Shown: piece after piece, positions 35,943-47,276 of the stretch
How the letters are laid out: the number at the start of each line of letters is the position of its first letter
Position numbering within the stretch: position 1 is the first letter of the stretch
NCBI RefSeq assembly: GCF_021491915.1
Contig: NZ_CP090836.1
Span: 2,528,501-2,592,500, forward strand
Length of the DNA: 64,000 nt
From: Paracoccus everestensis
GTDB taxonomy: Bacteria > Pseudomonadota > Alphaproteobacteria > Rhodobacterales > Rhodobacteraceae
Direction of reading: 5' to 3'
Notes under the pieces: model-generated
Database searches by the model: none
Seen by the model: only the letters and a program-made list of their open reading frames with translations
What the model was told of the DNA's origin: nothing
Made by a program: the position numbers and the translations under genes

Positions 35943-37553
35943 ATGGCGGCGATGGCGCAGACACAGGGGCGGCCCGAAACGGCCGCCCCTGCGGCGATTG
36001 AACTGCGCGGCATTTCCAAGGCCTTCGGCCCCGTGCAGGCCAACCGCGACATCCACCTGCGCGTGGAACGCGGCACCATTCATGGCATCATCGGTGAAAA
36101 CGGCGCGGGCAAATCGACGCTGATGTCGATCCTCTACGGCTTCTACAAGCCCGACGCGGGCGAGATTCTGGTGGGCGGCCGGCCCCTGACCATCACCGAC
36201 AGCCAGACCGCGATCCGTGCGGGCATCGGCATGGTGTTCCAGCACTTCAAGCTGGTAGAGAATTTCACCGTTCTGGAAAACATCATCCTAGGGGCCGAGG
36301 AAGGGCGGTTGCTGCGTCAGTCGCTGTCCAAGGCGCGCGGCGTCCTGCGGCAACTGGCGCAGGATTACGAATTGAACGTCGATCCCGATACCCGCATCGA
36401 AGACCTGTCCGTCGGCCACCAGCAGCGGGTGGAGATCCTCAAGGCGCTGTATCGCCAGGCCGACATCCTGATCCTGGACGAACCCACCGGCGTGCTGACC
36501 CCTGCCGAGGCCGACCACCTGTTCAGCATCCTGGAAGGCCTGCGGGCCGAGGGCAAGACGATCATCCTGATCACCCACAAGCTGCGCGAGATCATGGAGA
36601 TCACCGACACCGTATCCGTCATGCGGCGAGGAGAGATGGTGGCGTCCGTCAGGACGGCGGAAACCAGCCCCGAACAGCTTGCCGAACTCATGGTGGGCCG
36701 CAAGGTCTTGCTGAACGTGCAGAAGGCGCCCGCGACACCCGGCAAGCCGGTCTTGGAAATCCGCAACCTGCGCATGGTCGATGCGGCGGGTGTGGAACGG
36801 CTGCGCGGCATTGATCTGGACATCCGGACGGGAGAGATTCTGGGGATCGCCGGCGTGTCCGGCAACGGGCAGACCCAGCTGCTGGAAATCCTGGGCGGAT
36901 ATCCCGAAAAGGGCAGCACGCTGTCGGGCGAGAGCCGCGTGAACGGCGCCCCCCTTCCCCTGGGCGGCACCGCCTGCAACGCCGCCGAACGCCGCCGCCG
37001 AGGCATTGGCCACATCCCCGAGGATCGCCAGGCCGAAGGCCTGATCATGGATTTCGCGGCTTGGGAAAACGTGGCCTTCGGATACCACGACGCACCGGAA
37101 TACGGGCGCGGCCCGCTGATGGACCGCGACGCCATCCGCCGCGATGCCGAAGGCAAGATCGCCCGCTTCGACGTCCGCCCGCCCAGTTGCGATCTGGCCG
37201 CACGCAACTTTTCCGGCGGCAACCAGCAGAAGATCGTCGTCGCCCGGGAAATCGAGCGCAACCCCGAACTGCTTCTGATCGGCCAGCCGACGCGAGGCGT
37301 TGACATCGGCGCGATCGAATTCATCCACAAGCGCATCGTGGAACTGCGCGACGCGGGCAAGGCGATCCTGTTGGTGTCCGTCGAACTGGACGAGATCCTG
37401 TCGCTGTCCGACCGCATCGCGGTGATGTTCGACGGCCGCATCATGGGCGAACGCCTGCCCGGCCAGACGACGACGGGCGACCTGGGCCTGTTGATGGCGG
37501 GCGTTGACGCCGATGCCCACCCCCAGACCCAAGACCTTTCCCGGGAAATGTGA
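35943..37553 (+). CDS. Nucleoside ABC transporter ATP-binding protein (two domains)
   Basis: A 536-residue protein with two nucleotide-binding domains in tandem, as in ribose and nucleoside importers. The first has Walker A GENGAGKST (residues 51-59), the LSVGHQQRVEI signature and LILDEPTG. The second has a degenerate Walker A, GVSGNGQTQ (304-312), lacking the Lys, but keeps FSGGNQQKIVVARE. This asymmetry is usual for the family. The gene starts at the base after the binding-protein stop. Confidence 0.93.
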   Translation: MAAMAQTQGRPETAAPAAIELRGISKAFGPVQANRDIHLRVERGTIHGIIGENGAGKSTLMSILYGFYKPDAGEILVGGRPLTITDSQTAIRAGIGMVFQHFKLVENFTVLENIILGAEEGRLLRQSLSKARGVLRQLAQDYELNVDPDTRIEDLSVGHQQRVEILKALYRQADILILDEPTGVLTPAEADHLFSILEGLRAEGKTIILITHKLREIMEITDTVSVMRRGEMVASVRTAETSPEQLAELMVGRKVLLNVQKAPATPGKPVLEIRNLRMVDAAGVERLRGIDLDIRTGEILGIAGVSGNGQTQLLEILGGYPEKGSTLSGESRVNGAPLPLGGTACNAAERRRRGIGHIPEDRQAEGLIMDFAAWENVAFGYHDAPEYGRGPLMDRDAIRRDAEGKIARFDVRPPSCDLAARNFSGGNQQKIVVAREIERNPELLLIGQPTRGVDIGAIEFIHKRIVELRDAGKAILLVSVELDEILSLSDRIAVMFDGRIMGERLPGQTTTGDLGLLMAGVDADAHPQTQDLSREM

Positions 37554-38117
37554 ATGACGCCTGCCCGTATCGCCTGCCTTCTTTCCCTCCTCCTCGCTGC
37601 CGGCTGCAGCACCGTGCCGATGCCCCGGATGCCCAAGATGGACATCTGGCCCGATGGCGCGGCGCCCGACCGCCTGGTCATGGCGGCCGAGGCCCGCGCC
37701 CAGACCCGCGCCCGCAACCAGGACGGCAGCTGGGCCGTGGCGGATCCGATCAAGGGGTCAGATTACCAGCAGGACTTTGGGTCGAATTGCGTGACCGACG
37801 CGCGCGGCACCGCCTGCGCGGACCATGCCCCGGTGGAAATGCCCGCCGGGGCCGCAACCGCGCCCCAGGTCACGGGCCGCGTCGCCATCGCCTTTGCCGC
37901 CCTGTCCGACGGCAGCCGCTGCACAGGAGAGGCGCGACAGGGCCAGTCACGGTCTGATGAAAACCTGCTGGCCGTGCGCGGCTATCCCGGCGCGGGCGGC
38001 GCGGTCCCCCGTGCCCGCAGCTTGGCCCGCATGGCGGGCAACGGCGACGCGATCGGCTGGGATCAGATTGCCGATGCCCGCAGCTTTCTGGCGCTGTGTC
38101 ACGGCATGAGGGGCTAG
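37554..38117 (+). CDS. Putative lipoprotein within the nucleoside transporter operon
   Basis: A 187-residue protein with a lipobox, LLAAGC, at residues 13-18, so probably anchored to a membrane. The mature part has four further Cys, which could pair in the periplasm, and no recognised domain. It begins one base after the ATPase stop and ends four bases before the first permease gene, so it is firmly inside the operon. BMP-type transporters do not normally need such a protein; it may be an accessory or capture factor. Confidence 0.75.
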   Translation: MTPARIACLLSLLLAAGCSTVPMPRMPKMDIWPDGAAPDRLVMAAEARAQTRARNQDGSWAVADPIKGSDYQQDFGSNCVTDARGTACADHAPVEMPAGAATAPQVTGRVAIAFAALSDGSRCTGEARQGQSRSDENLLAVRGYPGAGGAVPRARSLARMAGNGDAIGWDQIADARSFLALCHGMRG

Positions 38118-38121
38118 GCCG

Positions 38122-39216
38122 ATGGAAAAGATGCCGAAATGGGCCGATGTGATCCTGACACCGCTGATCTCGCTGGTGCTGGCGATGGCGATTTCGGCGC
38201 TTGTGATCCTGGCCATTGGCGAAAGCCCGGTCGAGGCGCTGACGACGATGATCGACGGGGCGCTCGGCTCCAGCTATGGCTGGGGCTTCACGCTCTATTA
38301 TGCGACGAACTTCATCTTCACCGGGCTTGCGGTGATGGTCGCCTATCACGCCAGCCTGTTCAACATCGGCGGCGAAGGACAGGCCGCCATGGGAGGCCTG
38401 GGCGTGGCCCTGGCGCTGCTGCTTCTGCCCTTGCCGCATTGGGCGCTTGCCCTGCCCGCCGCGATGGTGGGCGCGGCGCTGTTTGGCGCGGCCTGGGCGC
38501 TGATCCCTGCCTGGCTTCAGGCGAAACGCGGCAGCCATATCGTGATCACCACGATCATGTTCAACTTCATCGCCGCCGCCGCGCTGAATTACATCCTGGT
38601 GAACCTGCTGCGCCCGGTGGGCAGCATGGACCCGGCCTCGGCCCGCTTTCCCAACGAAACGCGCCTGCCCAAGCTGTCCGACATGGCGCTGAGCTTTGGC
38701 TTCGAATGGGGCAAGAACACGCCCGTCAACATCAGCTTCTTCGTGGCCGTGATCGCCTGCGTTCTGGTCTGGCTGCTGATCTGGCGGTCGCGCTTGGGAT
38801 TTGAAATCCGTGCCTTTGGCAAATCCGAACCCGCTGCCCTTTATGCAGGCATCAATCCGGTCCGCATCACGGTGATCGCCATGCTCATATCCGGCGGGCT
38901 GGCCGGGATGATGGCCATCAACAGTGTCATGGGAGAGGCCGAGCGCCTGGTCCTGAACGCGGTCGAGGGCGCGGGCTTCATCGGCATCGCCGTGGCCCTG
39001 ATGGGCCGCAACCATCCGCTGGGCGTGTTCCTGGCAGCCCTGCTGTTCGGGTTCCTGTATCAAGGCGGGGGCGAACTGGCGTTGTGGACCAGCATCCCGC
39101 GCGAGTTGATCATCGTGATCCAGGCGCTTGTGATCCTGTTCACGGGCGCCTTGGACAACATGGTGCGGATGCCGCTGGAACGGATGTTCATGGCGATGCG
39201 GAAAAGGGGCGCGTGA
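38122..39216 (+). CDS. Nucleoside ABC transporter permease 1
   Basis: A 364-residue BPD_transp_2-type permease with about nine hydrophobic segments. It has the EAA-like GGEGQAAMGGLGVALAL region and FLAALLFGFLYQGG near the end. It forms the channel with the next gene's product. The second permease ATG overlaps this stop by one base (TGATG). Confidence 0.92.
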   Translation: MEKMPKWADVILTPLISLVLAMAISALVILAIGESPVEALTTMIDGALGSSYGWGFTLYYATNFIFTGLAVMVAYHASLFNIGGEGQAAMGGLGVALALLLLPLPHWALALPAAMVGAALFGAAWALIPAWLQAKRGSHIVITTIMFNFIAAAALNYILVNLLRPVGSMDPASARFPNETRLPKLSDMALSFGFEWGKNTPVNISFFVAVIACVLVWLLIWRSRLGFEIRAFGKSEPAALYAGINPVRITVIAMLISGGLAGMMAINSVMGEAERLVLNAVEGAGFIGIAVALMGRNHPLGVFLAALLFGFLYQGGGELALWTSIPRELIIVIQALVILFTGALDNMVRMPLERMFMAMRKRGA

Positions 39217-40268
39217 TGGATCTGAACACCGTCCTGCAAATCCTCGACAGCGCGGTGCGGCTGATGACGCCCTTGCTGCTGGCCTGCCTCGCGGGGCTTT
39301 ATTCCGAACGCGCCGGGGTCTTCGACATCGGGCTGGAAGGCAAGATGCTGATGGCCGCCTTCAGCGCCGCCACCGTGGCGGCGCTGACCGGCAATGTCTG
39401 GCTGGGCGCCTGCGCAGGGCTTCTGGGCGCACTGATGCTGTCGGCGATCCATGGCATCGCCTCGATCACCTTCCGGGGCAACCAGTTGATTTCGGGCGTG
39501 GCGATCAACTTCCTCGCCTCGGGGCTGACGGTGCTGCTGGGGCAAAAAATCTTCGGCCTGGGGGGACGCACCCCCAGCCTGACGCCGGGGGCCGAACTGG
39601 ATGCGCAGGTTTCCCCCTTCCGCACCTGGCTGTCGGGCGTGACCGGCCCGGACGGCGCGGCGGCCCTGACGGCCACCCCGCGCTTTGGCGAAATCACCCT
39701 GCCCCTGGCCGAGACGCTGCGGGGCGTGCCGGTCATCGGCCCGCTTTATGCCGAGGTGATCTCGGGCCATACGATCCTGGTCTATGTGGCCTTCCTGATG
39801 GTGCCGCTGACCTGGTGGGTGCTGTATCGCACGCGCTTCGGGCTGCGGCTGCGGGCAGTTGGCGAAAACCCCGCCTCGGTCGATACGGCGGGCGTGTCGG
39901 TGACGCGGCTGCGCTTTGCCGCCGTGGCGATTGCGGGGTTGCTGTGCGGGCTGGCGGGGGCCTACCTCGCCACCGGGCTGTCGGCGGGATTCGTCAAGGA
40001 AATGACCGCCGGGCGCGGCTTTATCGCCTTGGCGGCGCTGATCTTCGCCAAGTGGCGGCCGTGGGGGGCGCTTGGGGCGACCTTCCTCTTCGGTCTGCTG
40101 GAGGCCATCGCCAACCGTTATCCGAACCTGGATCTGGGCGTGATCACCGTGCCGTCGATGTTCATGAACGCCCTGCCCTATATCCTGACCGTCATCATCC
40201 TTGCCGGTTTCGTCGGCCGCGCCATTCCGCCCCGCGCCGGAGGAGAACCCTATGTCAAAGAGCGTTGA
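39216..40268 (+). CDS. Nucleoside ABC transporter permease 2
   Basis: A 350-residue permease of the same type, with YSERAGVFDIGLEGKMLMAA at the start and about ten hydrophobic segments. It pairs with the preceding permease. Its last 17 bases overlap the phosphorylase gene, so uptake and cleavage of nucleosides are translationally linked. Confidence 0.92.
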   Translation: MDLNTVLQILDSAVRLMTPLLLACLAGLYSERAGVFDIGLEGKMLMAAFSAATVAALTGNVWLGACAGLLGALMLSAIHGIASITFRGNQLISGVAINFLASGLTVLLGQKIFGLGGRTPSLTPGAELDAQVSPFRTWLSGVTGPDGAAALTATPRFGEITLPLAETLRGVPVIGPLYAEVISGHTILVYVAFLMVPLTWWVLYRTRFGLRLRAVGENPASVDTAGVSVTRLRFAAVAIAGLLCGLAGAYLATGLSAGFVKEMTAGRGFIALAALIFAKWRPWGALGATFLFGLLEAIANRYPNLDLGVITVPSMFMNALPYILTVIILAGFVGRAIPPRAGGEPYVKER

Positions 40269-41052
40269 GCTGGCCCGCCTGATCCGGGATCGCGCGGGCG
40301 ACCAGCCGCCGGAATACGGGCTGATCCTGGGATCGGGCCTGGGGCACCTGTCCGGCACGGTGGACGGGGTGGCGATCCCCTATGACGACCTGCCGGGCTT
40401 TCCCCATGCGGGCGTGTCGGGCCATATGCCGCAACTGGTGATCGGCCAGTTGGAAGGCCGCCGCGTTGCGGTCTTTGGCGGCCGGTCGCATTACTACGAA
40501 TCGGGGCGTGCCGATGCCATGCGGCTTCCGCTGGAAACGCTGGCCGCCCTTGGAACCGACAAGCTGATCCTGACCAACGCCGCCGGATCGCTGCGCCCCG
40601 ACATCCCGCCGGGCGACCTGATGCTGCTGGACGACCACATCGCCTTCGCCGGCACCAATCCCCTGATCGGAGAGCCGACCGACGCCCGCTTCGTCCCCAT
40701 GACCGACGCCCATGACGCGCGCCTGCGCGCCGCCCTAACCCAGGCCGCCCAAGACGAAGGTATCGAGCTTCCGGGTGGCGTCTATTGCTGGTTCTCTGGC
40801 CCCAGCTTCGAAACCCCGGCCGAGATCCGCGCCGCGAAAATCCTCGGCGCCGATGCCGTCGGGATGTCCACCGTCCCGGAAATCATCCTGGCCCGCTTTC
40901 TGGGGCTTCGTTGCGCCGCCATTTCGGTCATCACCAACATGGGCGCGGGCCTGTCTGACGAATCCATCAGTCACGACCACACCAAGGCCATGGCCCCTTT
41001 GGGCGCAGCCAAACTGGAACGCATCCTGCGCCGCTTCTTGCGCGACGCCTGA
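40252..41052 (+). CDS. punA: Purine-nucleoside phosphorylase
   Basis: A 266-residue trimeric-type PNP that cleaves purine nucleosides with phosphate to a free base and ribose 1-phosphate. It has the phosphate-binding GSGLG (residues 27-31), GRSHYYE, the FSGPSFETPAEIR base-site segment and the GMSTVPE motif. GGAGGAG lies upstream of the ATG at 40252, inside the permease gene. As last gene of the operon it acts on the imported nucleosides. Confidence 0.93.
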   Translation: MSKSVELARLIRDRAGDQPPEYGLILGSGLGHLSGTVDGVAIPYDDLPGFPHAGVSGHMPQLVIGQLEGRRVAVFGGRSHYYESGRADAMRLPLETLAALGTDKLILTNAAGSLRPDIPPGDLMLLDDHIAFAGTNPLIGEPTDARFVPMTDAHDARLRAALTQAAQDEGIELPGGVYCWFSGPSFETPAEIRAAKILGADAVGMSTVPEIILARFLGLRCAAISVITNMGAGLSDESISHDHTKAMAPLGAAKLERILRRFLRDA

Positions 41053-41100
41053 CGTTTCTTCTTCATTCAAATATCCCCGCCGGAGGCTCCTGCCCCGGCA
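41053..41100 (+). repeat. Dispersed 3' element, copy 3 (after punA)
   Basis: It begins right after the punA stop: TTCTTCTTCA, two bases, CAAATATCCC, with the AAATATCC core at 41069-41076. A GC-rich hairpin with arms GCCGG (41079-41083) and CCGGC (41095-41099) follows. The left half is nearly identical to copy 1 after argD. Confidence 0.65.
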
Positions 41101-41115
41101 ACCTGCGCCAAGGCT

Positions 41116-42165
41116 TCAGTTTAGGCGCGCCAGTGCCGCCTCGACCTGCGCCGCGGCTGCGTCCAGATCATGCAAGGCATCAAGCACGACGACCGCCCGT
41201 TCACGCTCGGCATAGCGCATGCGGTGCCTCAGATAGCGCGGGTCGTAATGATCGCGCAGCAATCCTTCGGCCAGACCGCGCCAGTCCTGCGTGGCGACTG
41301 CGGCGCGCCAGCCTTCGATCCGCTCGGCGGGATGGAGAAGTGACAGCGCGGAAACGATCGTCTCGACCCGAGCAGGATCGTCCACCATGTCGCCATAGGT
41401 CGCGGCTGTGTAACCCGCCCGCGCCGCAACCGGCACGTCCAGCCGCAGCCGGGGTGCGGCGCAGATCGCCTGCCACAAGGATTTCGGCACCACGATATCG
41501 CCGATGCGGCTGCTTTCGGCCTCGACGACGACGGGACGGGACGGGTCCAGCCCTTCCAGGACGACCGCCAGGCGCCCCTCGAACAGCTTCTGGCTAGGCT
41601 GGCCCTGGGGCTGCCCGCCGAACAGGCTGCCCCGATGGTTCGCCAGGCCTTCCAAGTCGATCACCTGCCAGCCTCGCTTGGCCAGCCGCGCCAGGATTGC
41701 GGTCTTGGCGCTGCCGGTATTGCCGTCCAGCACGATCACCGGGGCGGGAACGGGCCGGTTCTGCACCCGGTCCACCACAAGCGCGCGCCAGGCCTTGTAG
41801 CCGCCCTCGATCCGGTCCACGCGCCAGCCGATCTGCGACAGGATCGTGGCAAAGCTGCCCGAGCGCTGTCCGCCGCGCCAGCAATAAACCAACCCGCGCC
41901 AGCTTCCGTCACGGTCCGCCAAGGGCCCGGCAATATGGCGCGCGGCATTGGCGGCAACCATGGCGCCGCCCAGCTTGCGCGCATCGAAGGGGGAAACCTG
42001 CTTGTAGATCGTGCCCACCCGCGCCCGTTCGCCGTCGTCCAGCACGGGCAGGTTGATCGCGCCGGGCAGGTGATCCTCGGCATATTCCAAGGGCGATCTG
42101 ACATCGACGATGTCATCGAACCCCGCCAGCGCGGGATCCAACAGGCGCGTCAGCGTCAGGGCCAA
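41116..42165 (-). CDS. mnmH: tRNA 2-selenouridine/geranyl-2-thiouridine synthase MnmH
   Basis: A 349-residue protein of the SelU/MnmH family that exchanges sulfur for selenium, via a geranylated form, at the wobble uridine of some tRNAs. An N-terminal rhodanese domain carries C95 in VYCWRGGQRS, and the P-loop is DGNTGSAKT. Starting at TTG 42165, one base after the L,D-transpeptidase stop, gives the family N-terminus; an ATG at 42207 would overlap that gene by 41 bases. No selD gene is nearby, so use of selenium is unproven. Confidence 0.82.
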   Translation of the reverse strand: MALTLTRLLDPALAGFDDIVDVRSPLEYAEDHLPGAINLPVLDDGERARVGTIYKQVSPFDARKLGGAMVAANAARHIAGPLADRDGSWRGLVYCWRGGQRSGSFATILSQIGWRVDRIEGGYKAWRALVVDRVQNRPVPAPVIVLDGNTGSAKTAILARLAKRGWQVIDLEGLANHRGSLFGGQPQGQPSQKLFEGRLAVVLEGLDPSRPVVVEAESSRIGDIVVPKSLWQAICAAPRLRLDVPVAARAGYTAATYGDMVDDPARVETIVSALSLLHPAERIEGWRAAVATQDWRGLAEGLLRDHYDPRYLRHRMRYAERERAVVVLDALHDLDAAAAQVEAALARLN

Positions 42166-42166
42166 G

Positions 42167-42727
42167 TCAGTAGACGTAGACCGGCGCCCCGATCGGAACC
42201 TGGTCATACAGCGCCATCACCGCCTCGTTGCGCATCCGCAGGCAGCCGTTCGACACGGCGCGGCCGATGGAACCCGGTTCGGTCGTGCCATGGATGCGGA
42301 TCGCGGTGTCCTGGCCTTGGGCGTTATACAGATACAGCGCCCGCGCGCCCAACGGGTTCTGCGGCCCGCCCGGCATTCCGTTGGCCCATTTGGCGTATTG
42401 CTGCGGCTTGCGCTTGATCATGTCTTGGGTGGGCGTCCAGGACGGCCATTCGACCTTGCGGCCCACGGTGGCGCGGCCCTTCCAGACCAGCTCGGCCGTG
42501 CCCACGGCCACGCCATAGCGGACCGCCCGGCCCGGCGCGATGACGTGATACAAGAAGAAGTCCTTGCTGACGACGACGATGCTGCCGACCTCGAAATCCT
42601 CGCGGATGGCGACCTCGGTCGGGGCATAGGGATCGCGGGCCGCTTCTTGTGCGAACACCAGCGAGGGGGCGAAATAGGCGGCGGCCATCAGCGGCACGGC
42701 CAACGACATAAGCTCACGGCGGTTCAT
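42167..42727 (-). CDS. L,D-transpeptidase (YkuD domain)
   Basis: A 186-residue exported protein with a signal peptide (cleavage near LVFAQ). The YkuD catalytic motif is HGTTEPGSIGRAVSNGC, with C162 the nucleophile. Such enzymes form 3-3 peptidoglycan cross-links or attach lipoproteins to the wall. ATG at 42727 has AGGA upstream; the frame extends open to 42802 without a better start. The stop is two bases from the presumed mnmH start, so the two are probably one transcript. Confidence 0.9.
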   Translation of the reverse strand: MNRRELMSLAVPLMAAAYFAPSLVFAQEAARDPYAPTEVAIREDFEVGSIVVVSKDFFLYHVIAPGRAVRYGVAVGTAELVWKGRATVGRKVEWPSWTPTQDMIKRKPQQYAKWANGMPGGPQNPLGARALYLYNAQGQDTAIRIHGTTEPGSIGRAVSNGCLRMRNEAVMALYDQVPIGAPVYVY

Positions 42728-43131
42728 GGTGATCCTGTCAATCTCGTGTTCTTCTGCTCTGGCAACGCGCATAGCAAGGGTAAGGTCCATCTGGCAACTC
42801 ACGACGACGTATCAAAGGCTGGAAATAGGCCTTGACCCCGGGCTGCCGCAGACACATCTGCAAAAGATGGTTCACGTCATGCCCCCCTGCTGCCATGCCA
42901 GGCGCCGTCCCCTGCGGCGGCCCGCGCATCTGTGCCGGGGCCAAGGCGACCGCGCTTGCCGCTGTCACCAGGATGCGCGCGTGACCGTTGCCCGGCCCCG
43001 GCACGCGCCGCGCACCGACCCGCGCGCGCTGATCGCCGCGCAATTCCCGCGACAGGCCCCCAGGCGCCCGCAGGCGCCGCCCCGTTTCCTGATCCCGTCC
43101 TGCACCCTTCGCACGATCTCAGGAAACCGTC
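42728..43131. other. 404-bp intergenic region, no gene supported
   Basis: This region separates the divergent L,D-transpeptidase and copA genes. No frame here reads like a protein. It contains a perfect 11-bp inverted repeat, GTGCCGGGGCC (42932-42942) and GGCCCCGGCAC (42994-43004), and a shorter one, GCAGA/TCTGC (42849-42862). A CueR-type copper-responsive promoter was looked for and not found with confidence. Confidence 0.5.
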
Positions 43132-45380
<2,249 letters not shown>

Positions 45381-45384
<4 letters not shown>

Positions 45385-46007
45385 TCGGGCGCCGCGGGCT
45401 GCTGGCCGGGACGGGCGCCATGGCCCTGGCAGGCGCCGCCCCGCCGCGCCCGCGCGTGCTGGCCTTTGGGGACAGCCTCTTTGCGGGCTATGGCGTGGCG
45501 CGGGGCGCGGGAATGGTGCCGCAGTTGCAGGCATGGCTGGATCGCAACGGCCCCCCGGCACGGATGGTCCCGGCGGCGCTGTCGGGCGACACCACCTATG
45601 GCGGGCGCGTTCGGATCGGGCTGTCGCTGCGCCGCCACCGCCCCGATGCGGTCATTGTCGAACTGGGTGGCAACGATATGCTGCTGGGCTGGTCCGCCGC
45701 GCGGGCCGAGGCGAACCTGGACGCGATCCTCGCCCAGGCCGGTCAGGGCGGGCGCCCGCTGTTGCTGGTCGGCTTGAACCCTATCCCGGGCGAGCAGGCC
45801 TGGCGGCAAGCGTGGCGGGCGATCTGGCCGCGCCTGGCGGAACGTCACGGTGCGGTGCTGCTGCCCAGCCTTTACGCGCCCATCGCAGCCCTGCCCAAGG
45901 CCGATCACCGCAGCTATCTGCTGGCCGACGGCGTCCATCCGAACGCCGCGGGCATCAGGCTGATGGCCGCGGCGCTTGGACCGAAGGTTCAGCAGATGCT
46001 GGGCTAG
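45381..46007 (+). CDS. SGNH/GDSL arylesterase, TesA-like
   Basis: A 208-residue lipase/esterase of the SGNH fold. The nucleophile is S32 in AFGDSLFAGYG, block III is GGND, and D183 and H186 (DGVHPN) complete the triad. An N-terminal RRGLLAGTGAMALAGAA segment looks like a twin-arginine-type signal, so it is probably periplasmic. The ATG overlaps the copA stop. Why an esterase is coupled to a copper pump is not known. Confidence 0.85.
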
Positions 46008-46465
46008 TGGCCCTTGTGGGCGGCAGTTGCCTCGGCCTCAGCGGCGCGGTCGTTGTCCACCGCAGCCTCGACCTGCTGGGTGCCGCAATCGCCGAAATCG
46101 AGCGTCAGGGCAACGCTGTCGCCCTGGGCCAAGGGCGAGGTCAGCCCCATCAGCATCACATGGTCGCCGCCGCGCGCCAGCGCGTGTTCGCCGCCTGCGG
46201 GAATGGCAATGCCGCCCTCGATCTTCTGCATCTTCATCACGCCGTCGGCCTCGGCATGGGTGTGCAGTTCGACCATCTCGGCGGCGCTTGATGAAACGCC
46301 GGTCAGGCGGCATTCCACCTTGCGGTGGTTTTCGACCACCAGGAAAACGGCGCCCGTCTGCGGATTGGCGCTGCGGGCATAGGCGTCGCGGATGGCCAGC
46401 CCGTCATGGGCAAATGCGGCAACAGGGATAAGGGCCGCGGTTGCGGCAAGAATGATGCGGATCAT
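46004..46465 (-). CDS. Periplasmic copper chaperone PCu(A)C
   Basis: A 153-residue exported protein with a signal peptide ending AFAHD. The copper site follows the family pattern of Met and His: MVELHTHAEADGVMKM, then HALARGGDHVMLMG. PCu(A)C delivers Cu(I) to the CuA site of cytochrome oxidase. The C-terminal tail is Ala/Glu/His-rich. AAAGGACG precedes the ATG. It is convergent with the esterase gene and followed upstream by a DUF2946-like gene on the same strand. Confidence 0.9.
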   Translation of the reverse strand: MIRIILAATAALIPVAAFAHDGLAIRDAYARSANPQTGAVFLVVENHRKVECRLTGVSSSAAEMVELHTHAEADGVMKMQKIEGGIAIPAGGEHALARGGDHVMLMGLTSPLAQGDSVALTLDFGDCGTQQVEAAVDNDRAAEAEATAAHKGH

Positions 46466-46481
46466 GATTTCGTCCTTTGTG

Positions 46482-46832
46482 TCAAACAGGGAATGGTTCG
46501 GAAATCCCTGGTGACGGAGGACTGCGCGCCGCCGGACGCGCCGATGGACGCCCCTGCGCATGAAGAACAAGGCCGGGCCGCTTCAGCCCAGCAGGAACGA
46601 GGGACAGCGCCAGATCCAGCGGTCCCCCCGGCAGGGCGGACAACAGCGACAGCGCCATGTCGGGGCAGACCTGCGTTTGCCGCGTCCCGTCAGGGTGATC
46701 GACGATCACCACGCCATGACCCGTGCACAGCACGACCTGTTCGGCGCGCACCACGGTCCCGCGCGCCGCGCCCAGGCCGATGCCGGTCAGGACAAGGCAC
46801 AGAATCAGCGCAAGATGGACCGGGCGTTTCAT
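46482..46832 (-). CDS. DUF2946-like exported protein
   Basis: A 116-residue protein with an N-terminal hydrophobic segment (LALILCLVLTGIGLGAARG) and a CTGHG-x17-CPD motif, resembling the DUF2946 family often found by copper-handling genes. Its tail, rich in Pro, Arg and Ser, has no recognised fold. The PCu(A)C gene starts 17 bases after its stop, so they are probably co-transcribed. Start 46832 is preferred; 46847 is also in frame. Confidence 0.6.
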   Translation of the reverse strand: MKRPVHLALILCLVLTGIGLGAARGTVVRAEQVVLCTGHGVVIVDHPDGTRQTQVCPDMALSLLSALPGGPLDLALSLVPAGLKRPGLVLHAQGRPSARPAARSPPSPGISEPFPV

Positions 46833-46876
46833 GGCGCGACCATCCATGATGCGCGGGGTAAAGGCAATCGATACGC

Positions 46877-46903
46877 AAAAACCCCGCCGCAGGAACGACG
46901 GGG
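46877..46903 (-). terminator. Terminator after rpmB
   Basis: On the minus strand, CCCCGTCG and CGGCGGGG form a stem with one mismatch around a TTCCTG loop, followed by TTTTT. It lies 26 bases beyond the rpmB stop. Confidence 0.75.
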
Positions 46904-46928
46904 CATATTGCCGCAATCAGGGCGCCAA

Positions 46929-47216
46929 TCAGGCCTGTGCTTCGACCTTGGCGATCTCGCGCTTGATCTTCAGGGCGCGGTCCGACAGTTCGGTATCCTT
47001 GGCCTTTGCCAGAAAGGCGTCCAGCCCGCCACGGTGATCGACCGAACGCAGAGCAGCCGCCGAGATGCGCAGCGAATAGCCGCGGTTCATCTTTTCCGAC
47101 GTCAACGTGACCTCGTTCAGGTTCGGCAGGAACCGGCGGCGGGTCTTGTTGTTGGCGTGGCTGACGTTGTTACCGCTCATCGGGCCTTTGCCGGTCAGTT
47201 CGCAGACGCGCGACAT
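46929..47216 (-). CDS. rpmB: 50S ribosomal protein L28
   Basis: A 95-residue L28 with the family start [20 protein letters not shown] and the [11 protein letters not shown] segment. It is a component of the large ribosomal subunit. It has its own 3' terminator and lies downstream of a terminator for ada, so it is likely expressed on its own. Confidence 0.96.
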   Translation of the reverse strand: MSRVCELTGKGPMSGNNVSHANNKTRRRFLPNLNEVTLTSEKMNRGYSLRISAAALRSVDHRGGLDAFLAKAKDTELSDRALKIKREIAKVEAQA

Positions 47217-47276
47217 GGTGTTGATCCTTCGTCTTTGCTATGCGGGCGGTCCCGGCAGGGGTTCCGTCCCAAAGTG

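Noticed and set aside
42820..42870. A CueR-type copper promoter before copA
   Set aside because: A TTGACC is present but the paired dyad and the 19-base spacing needed for a MerR-family site were not found.
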